Assembly (NCBI GenBank): GCA_021432635.1
Contig: MU270015.1
Coordinates: 2,679,678 to 2,743,677, forward strand
Direction: 5' to 3'
DNA: 64,000 nucleotides
From: Thozetella sp. PMI_491
Taxonomy: Eukaryota > Ascomycota > Sordariomycetes > Chaetosphaeriales > Chaetosphaeriaceae
Shown: positions 36,903-51,450 of the stretch, piece after piece
Position numbering within the stretch: the first letter of the stretch is position 1
Layout: every line of letters starts with the position of its first letter
The notes under the pieces: generated by a model
Database searches by the model: none
Seen by the model: only the letters and a program-made list of their open reading frames with translations
What the model was told of the DNA's origin: nothing
Program-made: the position numbers and the translations under genes

Positions 36903-39900
36903 ATTTATATATATAAGTATTAAAATACTAATCCTTATACTTAATATAAGTAATAATACTACTAGTCTTTTATAGAGATACTTAACTATAATATCTATAT
37001 ACTTTAATTATTTATAAAGTATATATTATTACTAGGATATAAGGAGGGGACTTATAGTAATTATACTTTCTAGATAAATACTAGATACTTTTATTATAAT
37101 AACTTAGTTCCTAGTTTTACCTAGGGTTAGTATATTATAGATAAGGGTTTAAAGGATAGTTAGAAGGATAATACTAGGGTAGTAGTATTAAAGCCTTATT
37201 AATTCTTACCTTAAGCTATCCCTTAAAATACTTAATAAGTTATTTATAACACTTTTTTAGCTAAAGTTAAAAAGGAGTAGTAGAACTTAGCTTACTCTAA
37301 GTTGTTTAAATACTATAAGTAAAGCACCTAGTATATATTAGATTAATAGTAGTAATTACCCCTAGGTCTTTTAATATAGATAGAGTTCCCTTAGTAATAG
37401 TATTTTATCTCCTCTAGTCTATCTAAGGTATAATTAATCTCTTTTCCTCCTATTTTTTTTTATATAGATATACTTGCTTTTTATTTATATTATTATAATT
37501 ATATTATTATAGTTATATTATTATAGTTATATTATTATAGGGGTGTTATTTTCCTAATACCTTATAAGTACTTCTCCTCTTAGCTAATAGGTAAGAAGTC
37601 TTTTTACTAGAAGCTAATAATATACTAGGAAATTAAAGTATTACCTTTTTTAGACGATAATTACCCTAGTTAAAGCTAACCTATAGCTTTTTTCTACTAC
37701 CTTATAGTAGGAAATAAAAGAAAGAAAGATAATAATAGGTTAATCTATATTTTATAGTATAAGTATTTTAATAATCTTAAGATAAAAGAAAATAATTATT
37801 AGGGATAGTATTATTATCTAAAAAGCTCTTTAAGCCTTTTAAACTAAGGCTTTTTTATTTAATTAGGTTTAAACACTTATTTTTACCCCTTTTTACTCCT
37901 TATTACTTTTTAAAGTAAAGTACTTAATCTTTTTAATCTAAAATACTAACTCCTTCTAAGATATATAACTAATAAAATAGAAAATACACTAAACAGCATT
38001 TAATTTAGCTAGGAAGAGTCTTAAAAAAAGAGTCTTTCTTTAGTTAAAGCCTAGATATTATTATCTTTTTAATTAATAACTTTAATCATGGCTAGAAGGG
38101 TAAAAACATAACTTTTTCCTTAGGATATATAAACTATAAATATAGTGTTAAAAACTTTTTCTTTTCCTAAGCTAATCTTTATATAACTATTTTAACCCTT
38201 TTTAGGACTAGATTAATGCTTAAGGTGTTAAGTATTAACTTAGAGGAAGCTTTTAGAAGCTAGGCAGTTAAAAAGGTAGACCTTAACTCTATTTGGTAGT
38301 TATTTATTATATATAGTATTATTATTATTATTAGATATGCTTTAATTAAAGCTTTTATTATTATTACTTTTATTATTAGGGCTATTATTATTACTCTTTT
38401 CTCTTTTTATCTTACTAGTATTAGTATTTTTATTAGTAGTGTTATTAGGTTTTACTAGTATCTTATTGTCTTTTATAACAGCTACTTTATTAATTTAATT
38501 AAATCGCTTTATTCTAGTTAGAGTATAAGTCTTAGATAAAAGTACTTCTTTTAAGGTCTTAAGATAGTAGGCTTTATTTATACTTATTTTATCTACCTTA
38601 TAGGGTTTTTTCTATTTATATATTAGCTTTTAGCTTTATAACTTATTAATCCTATAAGTTAAGTTATAGATAACTATAAGATACCCTAGTACTACTTTCT
38701 ATCTATTAGGGCGCCTCTTACCCTTAGAATATAATTACTAAGTATTAGTTATCTTTTAATAAACCACTATAAGTCTTTCCTATATAGTTTATATTATATT
38801 ATTATTAATAGCTATAAGTCTTACTTTAAATAAGAGATACTCCTCTTAATTAATAATATTATTAATATTACTATAGATAGATTTCTAGTCTATTAGTCTT
38901 TAGGTTAGTATATTATTTTTAATAAGTGTTATAAGATTAATATAAAAGGCTAGTCTAACTAAGGCTATACTATAAGTATTATAGACTATAGTCTAATCAA
39001 TAAATAACATATTTAATAGGTAGTTTACCTATCTTTTAATATTATTATTTATTACTTTTACTAATCTACTAGTGATTATTTAATACCCTTCTTTACTAAT
39101 ACTATTTACTTATAAATTATAAGGTAAGATAGTAATTCTTTTAATCTTAAATCTTTTATAGGCTTTAATTACTTTACCCTTATTTTTTAAGCTATTATTA
39201 ATAATTATCTTAACTAGGATTTTATATCTTATAATAATATTATACTTAAGGTATTATATTATAATTTTTAAGGTTACTTTACTAATTAAAAAGGCTTTAG
39301 CCTAACCTATTAATCTATAATAAAACATTAAGAGACTTATTTTACCCTGATTAATTAGTAAGTACTAGATATTAATATACTAGTAGTAAAATAAATATAG
39401 GGCTAGAGAGGTATAGATCTTTTTATCCTTATACTACTTTAAATTCTACTTCTAGTATAGCTTATAAAACTAAACTTATATTTTAATATACTTATATAAT
39501 TTATACTAGTAGTAGTAATCTTTAATATATCTATAAGTTAGTTCCTACCCTTAATACCTTATCTTAGTATAATACTACTAGAAGATTAACTCTTATTACT
39601 TAGGGTTATTAACTATCTAATAGTATAATATCTTATCTATCTCTTATAACTATAATATCTAGTTAGACACTATATATTTATAAGTATTAGCTTTTTATTA
39701 ATATAGTTCTAGTCTGTCTATACCTTATAGTTTATAAAATAATATAAGGTAGTTAATAATAGCTTTATATTCCTTAGATTAAACTCTTATTAACCTATCT
39801 TATTATACCTATAGGGTAGACACAGATATAACTCTATATAAATAAATCTAAGTATTTATAAAGTTATCTAGGTTATTTTTTACTTCTCTTTCCCTTTAAT

Positions 39901-42900
39901 TAAAGGTATTAAGAGGTTTTTAAGATAATATATCTATTATAATATTCCTAGCTCTTAATATATACTTAACTATAAAATTAAAGTTATAAATCTATAAAAT
40001 CTATCTTATAAGGAGAGTATTAAGCAGGTCTAAGTATGTCTTATTAAGCTAATATATAAGGACTTTAGTATTTATCTTAATTATAAAATAGACTTTATAT
40101 AGGTATTACTATAACTACCTAAGTATAGCTAAAAGTCTGTAACACTTATATTTAATAGTATTATACTACTTTTTAATATCTATCTAAAGACTACTCTTAT
40201 ACTAGCTAAAATATAAAAAGTCTTTAACTTATTATAATAATACTACTCCCTATCCTTTAAGATTTACATCTATATATAATATAATAAGTCTATATCCCTT
40301 AAAGTAGTCTAGGTTAATTAATACTAGTATAATAATAACTACTTATTTTAAGTCCTTTATAGCCTTTTTCTAATTAAAGCTTTAGTTAAATAAGACACCT
40401 TTCTTTTAAAGGTAAAAGAGTGGTTTTATAATTGCTGTAAAGTTAATAATCTATATATAATAAAATCTAATTATATTAAAAAAGCCTCTTACTTTTAAGA
40501 TAGTTTAATAGTCAAGCTATTTAACAATCTTAAAGACCTTAGCTTAGGTAGGGCTATAGCTATATATTTTATAAATATACCTTAGGATTATTACTATACT
40601 ATAACACTACTAGGATTTCTCTCTAGCTATTATTACTTTAATAAGCTTATAGTTTAATAAAACTAAGTTAATATTGCTAATATATTTTATAATATAGTAT
40701 TAAACTCTAGGTAATATAACTTTATTATTATAAGTTATAGTTAGACCTTTAATATAGATATTGTTAAAAAAGGCTTTATATATATATAGAATCAAGTTAT
40801 AGAAGATCCTTATAATTACTCTTATAAATTATATAACTAAGTTAGTTATACCTTATAATAAGGTATATATATAAAACAAGCTAATTAGAGTAGTAAATAT
40901 TATTAGGTCCTTACTTTTTAGGTTTAATAAGACTTAATTATATTTAAAAAAGAGGTTTAAAAGGGATAAAAGTTTATATATAATAAACTCTTTAGATAAG
41001 CTGTCTGCTTTTAATAGTAGAAATATATCTTTAATTATAATACTATTAATCCTCTATATATTATTAATAATTTATAGGCTATTATTCTTCTTCTTTATAA
41101 GGAACTATAAGTTCTTATATAAAGTATAACTCTCTTTAAAGACTTTTTAAGTAATATATTCCTTAAGTATCTTAATAACCTTATCTATAAATATTAAAGG
41201 TATTAGAATTAATCTTTCCTACTAGGCCTTATATAAAATAGTCTTAATATATTATAAAGAGATAACCTTAGGGTTAATTATACTTATATCCTTAAAGCTT
41301 TATACTAATACTTCCTCCTATATGTAAAAGATATAAGTTAAAGCCTCTTATTCTTACTTAGTTAGACCTTAGGTACCTCTAAGTATTTATTTTAGTTGCT
41401 TTAAAGTTAACCTTAAGCTCTTTTTAATCTTGTTAAACTTTAGTATAAAGAATTTGTTATAAGGCAAGGCATTACCTCTTTATTACTAGACTTTCTCCTT
41501 AGCTCTAATCAGCTTATTAAGCTTTTAGTAAATATTACCTTTAGGGACTAAGCTATTACTTAGTTTATTATTAATAGGATATACTTTCTTTCCCTTTCTT
41601 TTATATAGTGTATTAGTCTAAAGGATTATACTAGGAAGACCTTTTCCTTTTAGATTTTAAACTTCTTATAAATTAACTTATACTCTTTTAATAGACTTAA
41701 TAAGGCTGATACTATTAGATTTACCTCTTTTCTTCTATTGTTCTTTCTTTAGTATAAATCCTTCTTACTAGCCTATATAGGCTAGTAAAACTAAAGACTT
41801 TTAAAGTAAGTAATAGTAGACTTATTTAATAATCTTAGGCTAGATAAATCTAATAAGCTCTTCTTCCTCTCTTATCTCTACCTACTCTAAGACTTTTTTA
41901 CTAATAAGTATCCTAGTGTATTTATTAGCTAATATTTTCCTAAGATATTAGTTTTCCTTTTCTAGGATAATAACTCCTTACTAGTAATTACTATATAGAT
42001 AGTTATATTATTAAAAGTTATTAGTGCTTTAATTATAGGTATAAAATTATAGTTAAAAGTAAGCTTTATATCTATAAAAAAAGGTATCTCTAGTAGTATT
42101 TTATAACCTCTCTCTCTTAATAGGTTAATATAAAAGTAGATATTAACTCTATAGTTATTAAGCCAGACTATTTTTATTATTTTATTAAAGAAGGGATATA
42201 TATCTTTATAGATAGACTTAAAGTAGGTATTAGTTATTATATATAAGATCTTAAGCTTTATAGCTAGGTTGTAACTGATAAAATAAATCTTAAAGTTATA
42301 ATCTAGTAGTACTTATACCTTATTATTATCTAAGTAATATCTTACCTTATAGTAAAGTATTAAGAGGCTATAAATCTTTTAAATGTTTATTCTCTTAATT
42401 TAATTAGGGTAGGCTTTTAGTTAGAAGGACTTTAGTATGTCGTTATAAATTTATTAAATTTACTTTTATATATCTGCCTAAGTAACTTCTTTTATTAACT
42501 AGAAGGTGTTATTATATTAGAACCTACTTGATATAACCCTTATATCCTCTTTTAAGATAATTAGTATAGCTATAGACTAAATATTATAGTTAAAGACTTT
42601 AATAACTAGCTTACTAGCTCTCTTTATAATATTATTACTAAGGTCAACCACTAATCTTAAATTAATTATTTTCTATTCTAGTAATAATCTAAGATTATAG
42701 GCAAACTTAAGGCTAAGTATAATTAGATCTTCTATAAAAACTTTAAGTTTCTAGTTTATAGTTATATCTAATAAGACTTAAAACACCTCCCCTAGTTCTT
42801 TTTTATAAGCTTCTCTATTAACTACTAGGTTAGTATTACTAACTTAAAACCTATAACCTATAAAGATATTCTTAATTAGGATATTATTAGGCTTAGGCTA

Positions 42901-44540
42901 GTTAGAGCTAATAGATTAGTTTAGAATTAACTTTAGCCCTTTCTCTCTAGTAGTAGCTATCTTAATTTCTTTCTTACTCTTATTGTTATTTTCTGCCTGG
43001 CTTACTCTTCTTTATTTTATAATAGTATTTACCTTAGTAATAAAAGTAGTATTAACCTTAGCTATTTCTATTATTAATATCTTAGTCTAGTTACTTATTA
43101 TACCTCTTTTATAAAAAGATATATTATATTTATCTCTATTATTTTATATAATAACCTTGTTAAGATTATTTATACTTATAAACTTAGGCATATTATTAAT
43201 AAGTATTATAATAGATTACCCTATGATTAGACCTATAAGGTCTTTAAATAGGCTAGTCTAGCAGGTTTAAACCTATAGTCTTTATTTTTAGCTAGTTATT
43301 CTTACTATATCTAAAAACTACTTGTCTTAAAGGATAGTATAGCAAAAAACGCTCTTATAGTATATATTCCCTTATTTACCTTTAATACTTTATATATAAT
43401 ATCTAGGGGAATCTAAATGTCTTATATGTAAAACATATACTTTTTAGTGTATTATATAATCTTAGTAAGACGGTAGACTAAGTAATAAACATACTTATTA
43501 TTATAGATCACTCTATATTTTAAGATAGTATAGTTAGCCTTCTTATAATAGAAATACTTAATACTAAGCCTTTAAAAGCTCTTATAATTCTAGGCTATTA
43601 CTAGGTATTCTTTAAGGTCTAGTTTATTATTATAATTAGGGATATAAGCTATAATATTTACTTAGACCCTTTTACTTTTAATTATAGATTACTATTAAAG
43701 CTTTTCTATATTAATTTTAAGTTGGTTAAGCTTATCTATTAGATAATTAATAATATCTAGCTTTTTTAGCCTATTATTAAGTTAGGCTTTAAATACTTTA
43801 ATAATAACTTTAATAAGATTTTACTCCTTTTAAAGTAAAGGTTAGCTTTAACTAAGCTATTCCTAAGTCCTTTCTCGTATCTATAGTAGTAGGTAAACCT
43901 ATTAATAGTCTTACTATTCTTTAAGTTCTTTTTCTTACTTTTTTTTATTATAGTTATTAACTAGATACTTAAGTTTATTATAGAATATATCTTAGCTTTA
44001 GGAAATTAACTTATTTATATTTATTTCTAAGATAAGGTATAGCTAAGATTTTATACTTATTAGTAGCTTAATATATATATTTTATAGTATATTACTTTTT
44101 ATTAAGTTTAAATTTTTAACCTATCTTAATAAGGCCTTAAAGGTTAAAAGTACTTTATAAATCTTAACTATCTTATCTCTAACTAGTTTATTTTAAAACT
44201 CTTATAGATATTATTTATAGGATAGGTAAAACTATATATCTCTAAGGCAAAATACTTTCTTTAATATCTTTTTATATTTGCTCTAGTTGTTAATATAAAG
44301 GGTTTAACCCTTAGTAATATCCCTAGTTTTTAAAGTATAATACTAGAGGAAGTATATCTTTTTTTCTTAAAATATAGTTAGACTTAATATATAATAAACA
44401 AAGTTAAAATTAACTAAGTAATAAGTTATACCTATACTATTAAAAATTAGTAATACTAAGGTCCCTAAGAATAATAATAGCTAGTCTATCCTTTTATAAT
44501 AGATAGAAGTATAAGTAAGGCAGCCCTTAAACTAGTCTAA
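36903..44540 (-). pseudogene. Gypsy pol remnant of G2b
   Basis: Minus-strand reading gives the RT segment before the catalytic site (about 40790-41000, close to a SRDLTAF..TPIG..TLPQGATNS pattern). RT continues across 40777 into the FLDDI-like segment. RNase H follows at about 39930-40320, with LDYxKG at its start and FDFxVxYI at its end, then integrase down to about 37000. The pattern belongs to Ty3/gypsy. The region 41300-44540 should hold protease and the RT N-terminal side, but I could not place motifs. No intact frame remains. It is less mutated than G2a. Confidence 0.8.
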
Positions 44541-46695
44541 GTTAAGCCTATTATCTTTTAAAGACTCTTTTATTATAGAATAGTCTAATACTTATTAGCC
44601 CTAAGTAGTAATAGTTATAGCTTTTAAGTCTTTTAATTCTAATTAAAAGGATATACCTGATAATATATAGGTATTAAGTCCTTTTGTCTTAATAGTATAA
44701 CCCTAAGTATTTTTAAAGAATAAGATTATTATAGTTAGAGCTTAAGGCAATGTTATTACCTTATAATTGCCCTTACTTATAGCTTAGGGTATATCTTATG
44801 ATTATATTTATACTAGTTTTATTAATATAGCCTTTATTATTACTAGTAGTATTAATAGTTAAAAAGATAGGTTTTATACTAGCCTTATTAATACTACTAT
44901 TAATACTGTTACTAATACTGCTACTAATACTAATAGTAGTATATAAGTCTATAATTAGTACTATAATAATAATAATAGCATTAATAATAGTAGCAGCATT
45001 AGTAGTGATTTAGCTAGCAATTAGAAAAGTAAAGTTTTTAATAGCACTAGTAGTACTAGTAATAGCGTTACTGTTAATACTACTAGTGTATAAGCTAGTG
45101 GTTAGGGTAGTAGCGCCTGGAAAAGTAGGTCTTTTACTAGCCTTTAATCTAGGACTTATAGTAAGGACATGCTTAAAGTAGCTAAGGCTTTTTTTTTTAA
45201 TAGTATTAAGCTTATTACCTTTAATACTATTATAATTAAAGCTTTTATACCTCTCTTTATTTAATTACCTCTTTTTCTCTAAAGCTTTAGCTATTCTTCT
45301 ATTTTCCTAGCTAATACTCTTTTTTCTTTACTTAATTATAAGCTTTACCTAAGGGTAAAACTTTTTAACTTATAAGAAATTAACTCCTTTTTTTTTACTA
45401 TTATTTCTCCTCTTTTAGTGTTTCTAATGTGTTTTAGCTTTTTATCTCTTTTTTTTTCCTTAGCTTAACTAGTCTAAGTCTTACTTATTAGATTAAATAA
45501 TTTATATATTAGTATAATAAGACTATTTACTTTTTTTAACTTTAATATACTTCTATACTTCTTCCTTCCTATAGATTATATTCTAGTTAGATAGCTAATA
45601 ATATTAGTATAATAAGGTAAAAAGGGTTTTTATTAAAATAATACTTTTTTAAATGTTTATACTTTATATAGCTAGTTAAAAGTATTTATTTACTAGTCTA
45701 AGCTTATTTAAGGTAAGAATATCCTTTAATTAACTAACTTTTTAAAGTTCTTTATAGAGGTGTCTTATAATAAAGTCCTAAGTATTAAAAAGGGTATTTT
45801 AACCTCCCCTTAAAGGTTAAGATTAATATAAGCAAGGGTTATATTATAATTAACTTAGGGCAAGAGAGCTTTTTTTAATACCTTATTTCTATAATAAAGC
45901 TAAGGTATAAAAAAAAGTCTTTTCCTTTTTCTATTAGTAAATACTTATAATCTTAAGAATAACAGCTAACTCTAATATAGTCTTGCCTTTTTTTAAACTC
46001 TAACTAGACTAATAAGATAGGACTTTAATAAGCTATCTTTTCTAACTGCTTTAAGCTAATTATTTACTAATTATCTTTAAGTAGTCCTAATACTTTAACT
46101 AGATAGCCTTTAGTTATAAAGCCTAGTAAGATATCTTCTTTAATTACCTTAAGCTAATTATTTACTAACTATCTCTAGTTTTAATATTTAAGGTCTAGCT
46201 AGACTATTTTATAGTCTATAAAGTCTATCTAAGGTTTAATTAGGGGTCTTTTTTAATAGGAATCTACTTTTTTTACTACTCTAGCTTATTAGCCCTAGAA
46301 GAGTTATCTTCCCTAATTACCTTAAGCTAACTATTTATTAATAATCCCCTAGGGTAATATAATTCTCTTATTTTAATACCTATATTAGTTTAAATAACTT
46401 TTCTTATATCGCTTAAGATTAGGGTTAAGTAAAGGTAAAAATAGATAACTTTACTTTTAGCTATCCTAGTTAACTTAGGGTTAGTATAAGCCTTTATTAT
46501 TTATTAGGGTCTTTTATCCTATTTATTTCTATAGCCCCTTACTACTTATTATCTTTAGTCTTAACAAGTAAAAGTAGTTATTATAGTTAAAGCCTAGCTA
46601 TTATTATTAAGCTGCTTATATATTACCTCTTGTCCTAGGTCTTCTTATTATTACTTAAAAGGCTTTGTTAAAGCATCCCTAGCTAGACCCTTATT
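44541..46695 (-). pseudogene. Leader and presumptive gag region of G2b
   Basis: This lies between the 5' LTR and pol. At 44860-45110 the minus strand encodes a low-complexity segment rich in S, T, N and I (runs of ACT/AGT/AAT codons), typical of a linker in fungal gag polyproteins. Further upstream, three imperfect ~40-bp repeats (TTAAGCTAAYTATTTACTAA core near 46050, 46138 and 46310) lie at spacings of about 86 and 171 bp. No CCHC knuckle could be read with confidence. Confidence 0.5.
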
Positions 46696-47217
46696 TAAGA
46701 ATAAAGAGTAAGAAGTAGAGTATATATAGAATAACCTATATATAACACTACTATTATATATTTTATAGCCTAGTAGCTATAGTATAGAATTAATACTATA
46801 ACTTTATAATCTAGTTTATAGGTAGGGCTATTAAAATAATATAAGTCTAGTAATATATAAAAAAGGGTATATTAATATAAGATCTAACAAGTGTTAGGCT
46901 CTAACTAGGGCAGGATAAATATATAGGAATAGGGCAAAGCCCTATAATAGTTATATAAAGTAGCTTTATAGTTAGTCTTGTCTAGAGAAACAAATGTATA
47001 AAGTTAATTACTAGAATAATAGACTGATAGATCTTAACAGTTGATTAATAACTTAATAGTTCTCCTCCCTAAGGTAGGATAATAACCTTTAACTACTTAT
47101 ATAAATCAAGCTGGCATAGCCTAGTTAGACCAGGGTCTAGATCTACTATATAGTTCCTTTTATACTAGGGCTATACTAGGTAAAACGAAAAAAAATCCAC
47201 TGACTACCCCTAGCTTA
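46696..47217 (-). mobile_element. G2b 5' LTR (522 bp)
   Basis: Same length and orientation as 33081-33602. It ends at plus-strand CTTA (47217), after which the G2a RT sequence resumes with ATATATATA. It retains more CA/TG near its right end (around 47180-47205). Confidence 0.88.
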
Positions 47218-50200
47218 ATATATATATAAAATTAAGTTATAAAAGATCTTTATAATTACTCTTATAAATTATATAACTAAGTTAGTTATACTTTATAATA
47301 AGATATATATATAAAATAGGTTGATTAAAGTAGTAAATATTATTAAGTCCTTATTTTTTAAGTTTAATAAGACTTAATTATATCTAGAGAAAACATTTAA
47401 AAGGAATAAGAGTCTATATATAATAAACCCTTTAAATAAATTATCTACTCTTAGTAATAGAAATATATTTTTAATTATAATATTATTAATCCTCTATATA
47501 TTATTAATAATCTATAAGTTATTATTCTTCTTCCTTATAAGAAACTATAAGTTCTTATATAAAGTATAACTCTTTTTAAAGACCTTTTAAATAATATATT
47601 CTTTAAGTATCTTAATAATCTTATCTATAAGTATTAAAGATATTAAAATTAATCTTTTCTATTAGGCTTTATATAAAATAGTTTTAATATATTATAAAGG
47701 GATAATCTTAGGGTTAATTATACTTATATCTTTAAAGTTTTATACTAATACTTTCTTTTATATATAAAAGATATAAATTAAAGCTTTTTATTTTTACTTA
47801 GTTAAACCTTAAATACCTTTAAGTATTTACTCTAGTTATTTTAAAGTTAACCTTAACCTTTTTTTAATTATATTAAACTTTAATATAAAAAATTTATTAT
47901 AAGGTAAAGTATTACCCTTTTATTACTAGATTTTTTTCTTAACTTTAATTAGCTTATTAAGCTTTTAATAAATATTATCTTTAAAGACTAAGTTATTACT
48001 TAGTTTATTATTAATAAGATATATTTTTTTTCTCTTTCTTTTATATAATATATTAGTTTAAAGGATTATATTAAAAGGACTTTTTCCTTTTAAATTCTAG
48101 GCTATTATAAATTAACTTATATTCCTTTAATAAACTTAATAAGGCTGATGTTACTAGATTTACCTCTTCTCTTTTATTATTTTTTCTTTAGTATAAATCC
48201 TTTTTACTAGTTTATATAGGCTAGTAAAACTAAAGACCTTTAAAGTAAGTAATAATAGACTTATTTAATAATTTTAAGCTAGATAAATCTAATAAGCTCT
48301 TCCTCCTCTTTTACTTTTACCTACTCTAAGACTTTTTTACTAATAAGTATTTTAATATACTTATTAGCTAATATTTTCCTAAGATATTAGCTTTTCTTTT
48401 CTAAAATAATAACTTTTTACTAGTAACTATTATATAGATAATTATATTGCTAAAAGTTATTAATATTTTAATTATAGGTATAAAATTATAGTTAAAAGTA
48501 AGCTTTATATCTATAAAAAAAGATATCTCTAATAGTATTTTATAGCCTCTCTCTCCTAATAGGTTAATATAAAAGTAGATATTAACTTTATAGTTATTAA
48601 GCTAGACTATTTTTATTACTTTATTAAAAAAAAGATATATATCTTTATAGATAAACCTAAAGTAAGTATTAATTATTATATATAAGATCTTAAGCTTTAT
48701 AATTAAGTTATAACTAATAAAATAAATCTTAGAGTTATAATCTAATAGTATTTATACCTTATTATTATTTAAGTAATATCCTATCCTATAATAAAGTATT
48801 AAAAGGCTATAAATCTTTTACATACTTATTCTTTTAATCTAATTAGGATAAGCTTTTAATTAAAAGGATCTTAGTATATTATTATAAATTTATTAAATTT
48901 ACTTTTATATATTTACTTAAGTAACTTTCTTTATTAGCTAAAAGATATTATTATATTAAAACCTACTTAATATAACCTTTATATCCTCCCCTAAGATAAT
49001 TAGTATAACTATAAATTAAATATTATAGTTAAAAACTTTAATAATTAACTTACTAGCTTTTTTTATAATATTATTACTAAGGTTAACTATTAATCTTAAA
49101 TTAATTATTTTCTATTCTAATAATAATCTAAGATTATAGATAAACTTAGGGCTAAGTATAATTAGATCTCCTATAAAAACTTTAAGTTTTTATTTTATAA
49201 TTATATCTAATAAGACTTAAAATACCTCTTTTAATTCTTTTTTATAAGCTTCTTTATTAATTACTAAGTTAATATTATTAATTTAAAATCTATAACTTAT
49301 AAAAATACTTTTAGTTAAGATATTATTAGGCTTAAGCTAGTTAAAACTAATAGATTAGTTTAAAATTAACTTTTAGTCCTTTCTCTTTAATAATAACTAC
49401 TTTAATTTCTTTCTTACCCTTATTATTACTTTTTACCTAGCTAACTCTTCTCTACTTTATAATAATATTTACCTTAATAATAAAAGTAGTATTAACCTTA
49501 GCTATTTTTACTATTAATATCTTAGTCTAGTTATTTATTATACTTTTTTTATAAAAAGATATATTATATTTATCTCTATTATTTTATATAATAACCTTAT
49601 TAAGATTACTTATACTTATAAACTTAAGTATATTATTAATAAGTATTATAATAGATTACTTTATAATTAAACCTATAAGGTTTTTAAATAGGCTAATCTA
49701 ATAGGTTTAAACCTTATAGTCTTTATTCTTAACTAGTTATTCTTATTATATTTAAGAACTACTTATCTTAGAAAATAATATAATAAGAAATACTCTTATA
49801 ATATATATTTCTTTATTTATCTTTAATACTTTATATATAATATCTAGGGGAATTTAGATATCTTATATATAAAATATATATTTTTTAATATATTATATAA
49901 TCTTAATAAAATAATAGACTAAGTGATAAATATACTTATTATTATAGATTACCCTATATTTTAAGATAATATAGTTAGTCTTCTTATAGTAGAAATACTT
50001 AATATTAAGCCTTTAAAAACTCTTATAATTCTAGGCTATTACTAGGTATTTTTTAAGGTCTAGTTTATCACTATAATTAAAGATATAAGCTATAATATTT
50101 ACTTAGACCCTTTTACCTTTAATTATAAATTACTATTAAAGCTTTTCTATATTAATTTTAAGTTAGTTAAGCTTATTTATTAAATAATTAATAATATCTA

Positions 50201-50995
50201 GCTTTTTTAGCCTATTATTAAATCAGGCTTTAAATACCTTAATAATAACCTTAGCAGGATTTTACTCTTTTTAAAATAAAGGTTAGCCTTAACTAAACTA
50301 TTCTTAAGTCTTTTCTTATATCTATAATAATAAATAGATCTATTAATAGTCTTATTATTCTTTAAGTTTCTTTTCCTACTTTTTTTTATTATAGTTATTA
50401 ATTAAACGCTTAAGTTTATTATAAAATATATTTTAACTCTAAAAAATTAACTTATTTATACTTATTCTTAAGATAAAATATAGCTAAGATTTTATACTTA
50501 TTAAGAGCTTAATATATATATTTTATAATATATTACTCTTTATTAAGTCTAGATTTTTAACCTATTTTAATAAGGCCTTAAAGGTTAAAAATACTCTATA
50601 AATCTTAACTATCTTATCTTTAACTAGTTTATTTTAAAACTCTTATAGATATTATTTATAAGATAAGTAAAACTATATATCTTTAAGGTAAAACACTTTC
50701 TTTAATATCTTTTTATATTTACTATAATTATTAATATAAAGGGTTTAACCCTTAATAATATCCTTAACTTTTAAAGTATAATATTAAAGGAAGTATATCT
50801 TCTTTTTTTAAAATATAGTTAGACTTAATATATAATAAATAAAGTTAAAATTAACTAGGTAATAAGTTATACCTATACTATTAAAGATTAATAATATTAG
50901 AGTTTTTAAGAATAATAATAACTAGCCTATCCTTTTATAATAGATAAAAGTATAAGTAAAACAACTTTTAAGCTAGTTTAAACTAAGCTTATTAT
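47218..50995 (-). pseudogene. Gypsy pol remnant G2a, part 2 (RT first half and upstream)
   Basis: This aligns with 40777-44550 of G2b along its whole length. It starts exactly at the RT position where part 1 stops (33080), which shows that 29221-33080 and 47218-50995 were one gene. It is heavily RIP-mutated. It is interrupted at 50995 by G1a and continues at 58766. Confidence 0.82.
50991..50995 (+). other. Target site duplication of G1a, left
   Basis: ATTAT directly before the left LTR of G1a, identical to 58766-58770. The empty site in G2b (around 44546) has a single copy, CCTATTATC. Confidence 0.88.
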
Positions 50996-51434
50996 TATTA
51001 TAACACTAAGATCCTAAGGTTAGTATTCTTAATATATAGGGGGTTTTTTCCTAAGGTAAGAAGGGTAGAGACAAGTAAAGTATTAATTAACTAAGGGGTA
51101 TAAAATCTAAAGCATAAGCTAAGGTAGCTTGAATAGATTAATTACTAAAGAGTAAAGACTAACTGATCTATCTAGATAAAGACTATAGTCTTATATATTA
51201 GGTTGTTCTTTATAGCTTACTTTAAATCGCTAAAAGCCTAAAGCTTTTAGGTAATCTAGGAGCTCTAGGCTTACTAAGGGCTAAATACTCTATAGTAATC
51301 CTTTTTAACTAGTAGAATATCTATATAAATACCTAAGGTATTTATTAAGGGTTTTACCTGTTATAACTACTTATAGTTAAGCACTAGGCTATATTAATAG
51401 TTATAAAAAGGTAGTTAATACCTTAGTTATAATA
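50996..51434 (-). mobile_element. G1a 3' LTR (439 bp), fully RIP-mutated
   Basis: The plus strand starts TATTATAACACTAAG (from TGTT...) and ends TTAGTTATAATA (from ...TGTAACA). It aligns without length change with 58327-58765. Almost every CA and TG of the right copy is TA here. Confidence 0.92.
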
Positions 51435-51450
51435 TAAGCTCTCCCTTTTA
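51435..51450 (-). other. G1a polypurine tract
   Basis: The minus strand reads TAAAAGGGAGAGCTTA just before the 3' LTR. The second G1 copy has AAAAGGAAGAGCTTA at 61006-61020 in the same place. Confidence 0.75.

Larger units (their letters stand above)
33081..47217 (-). mobile_element. Complete gypsy element G2b (14.1 kb), nested in G2a
   Basis: Two direct 522-bp LTRs (33081-33602 and 46696-47217) bound this minus-strand element. Inside, in sense order, lie a leader and presumptive gag region, a Ser/Thr-rich linker, RT, RNase H, integrase, an extra 3.3-kb region (E) and a polypurine tract at 33603-33617. Flanks read ATAT on both sides (33077-33080, 47218-47221), inside an AT repeat of the G2a RT gene, consistent with a short target duplication. 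Removing G2b rejoins the G2a frame, as the undisturbed G2b copy at 40777 shows. Confidence 0.85.
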
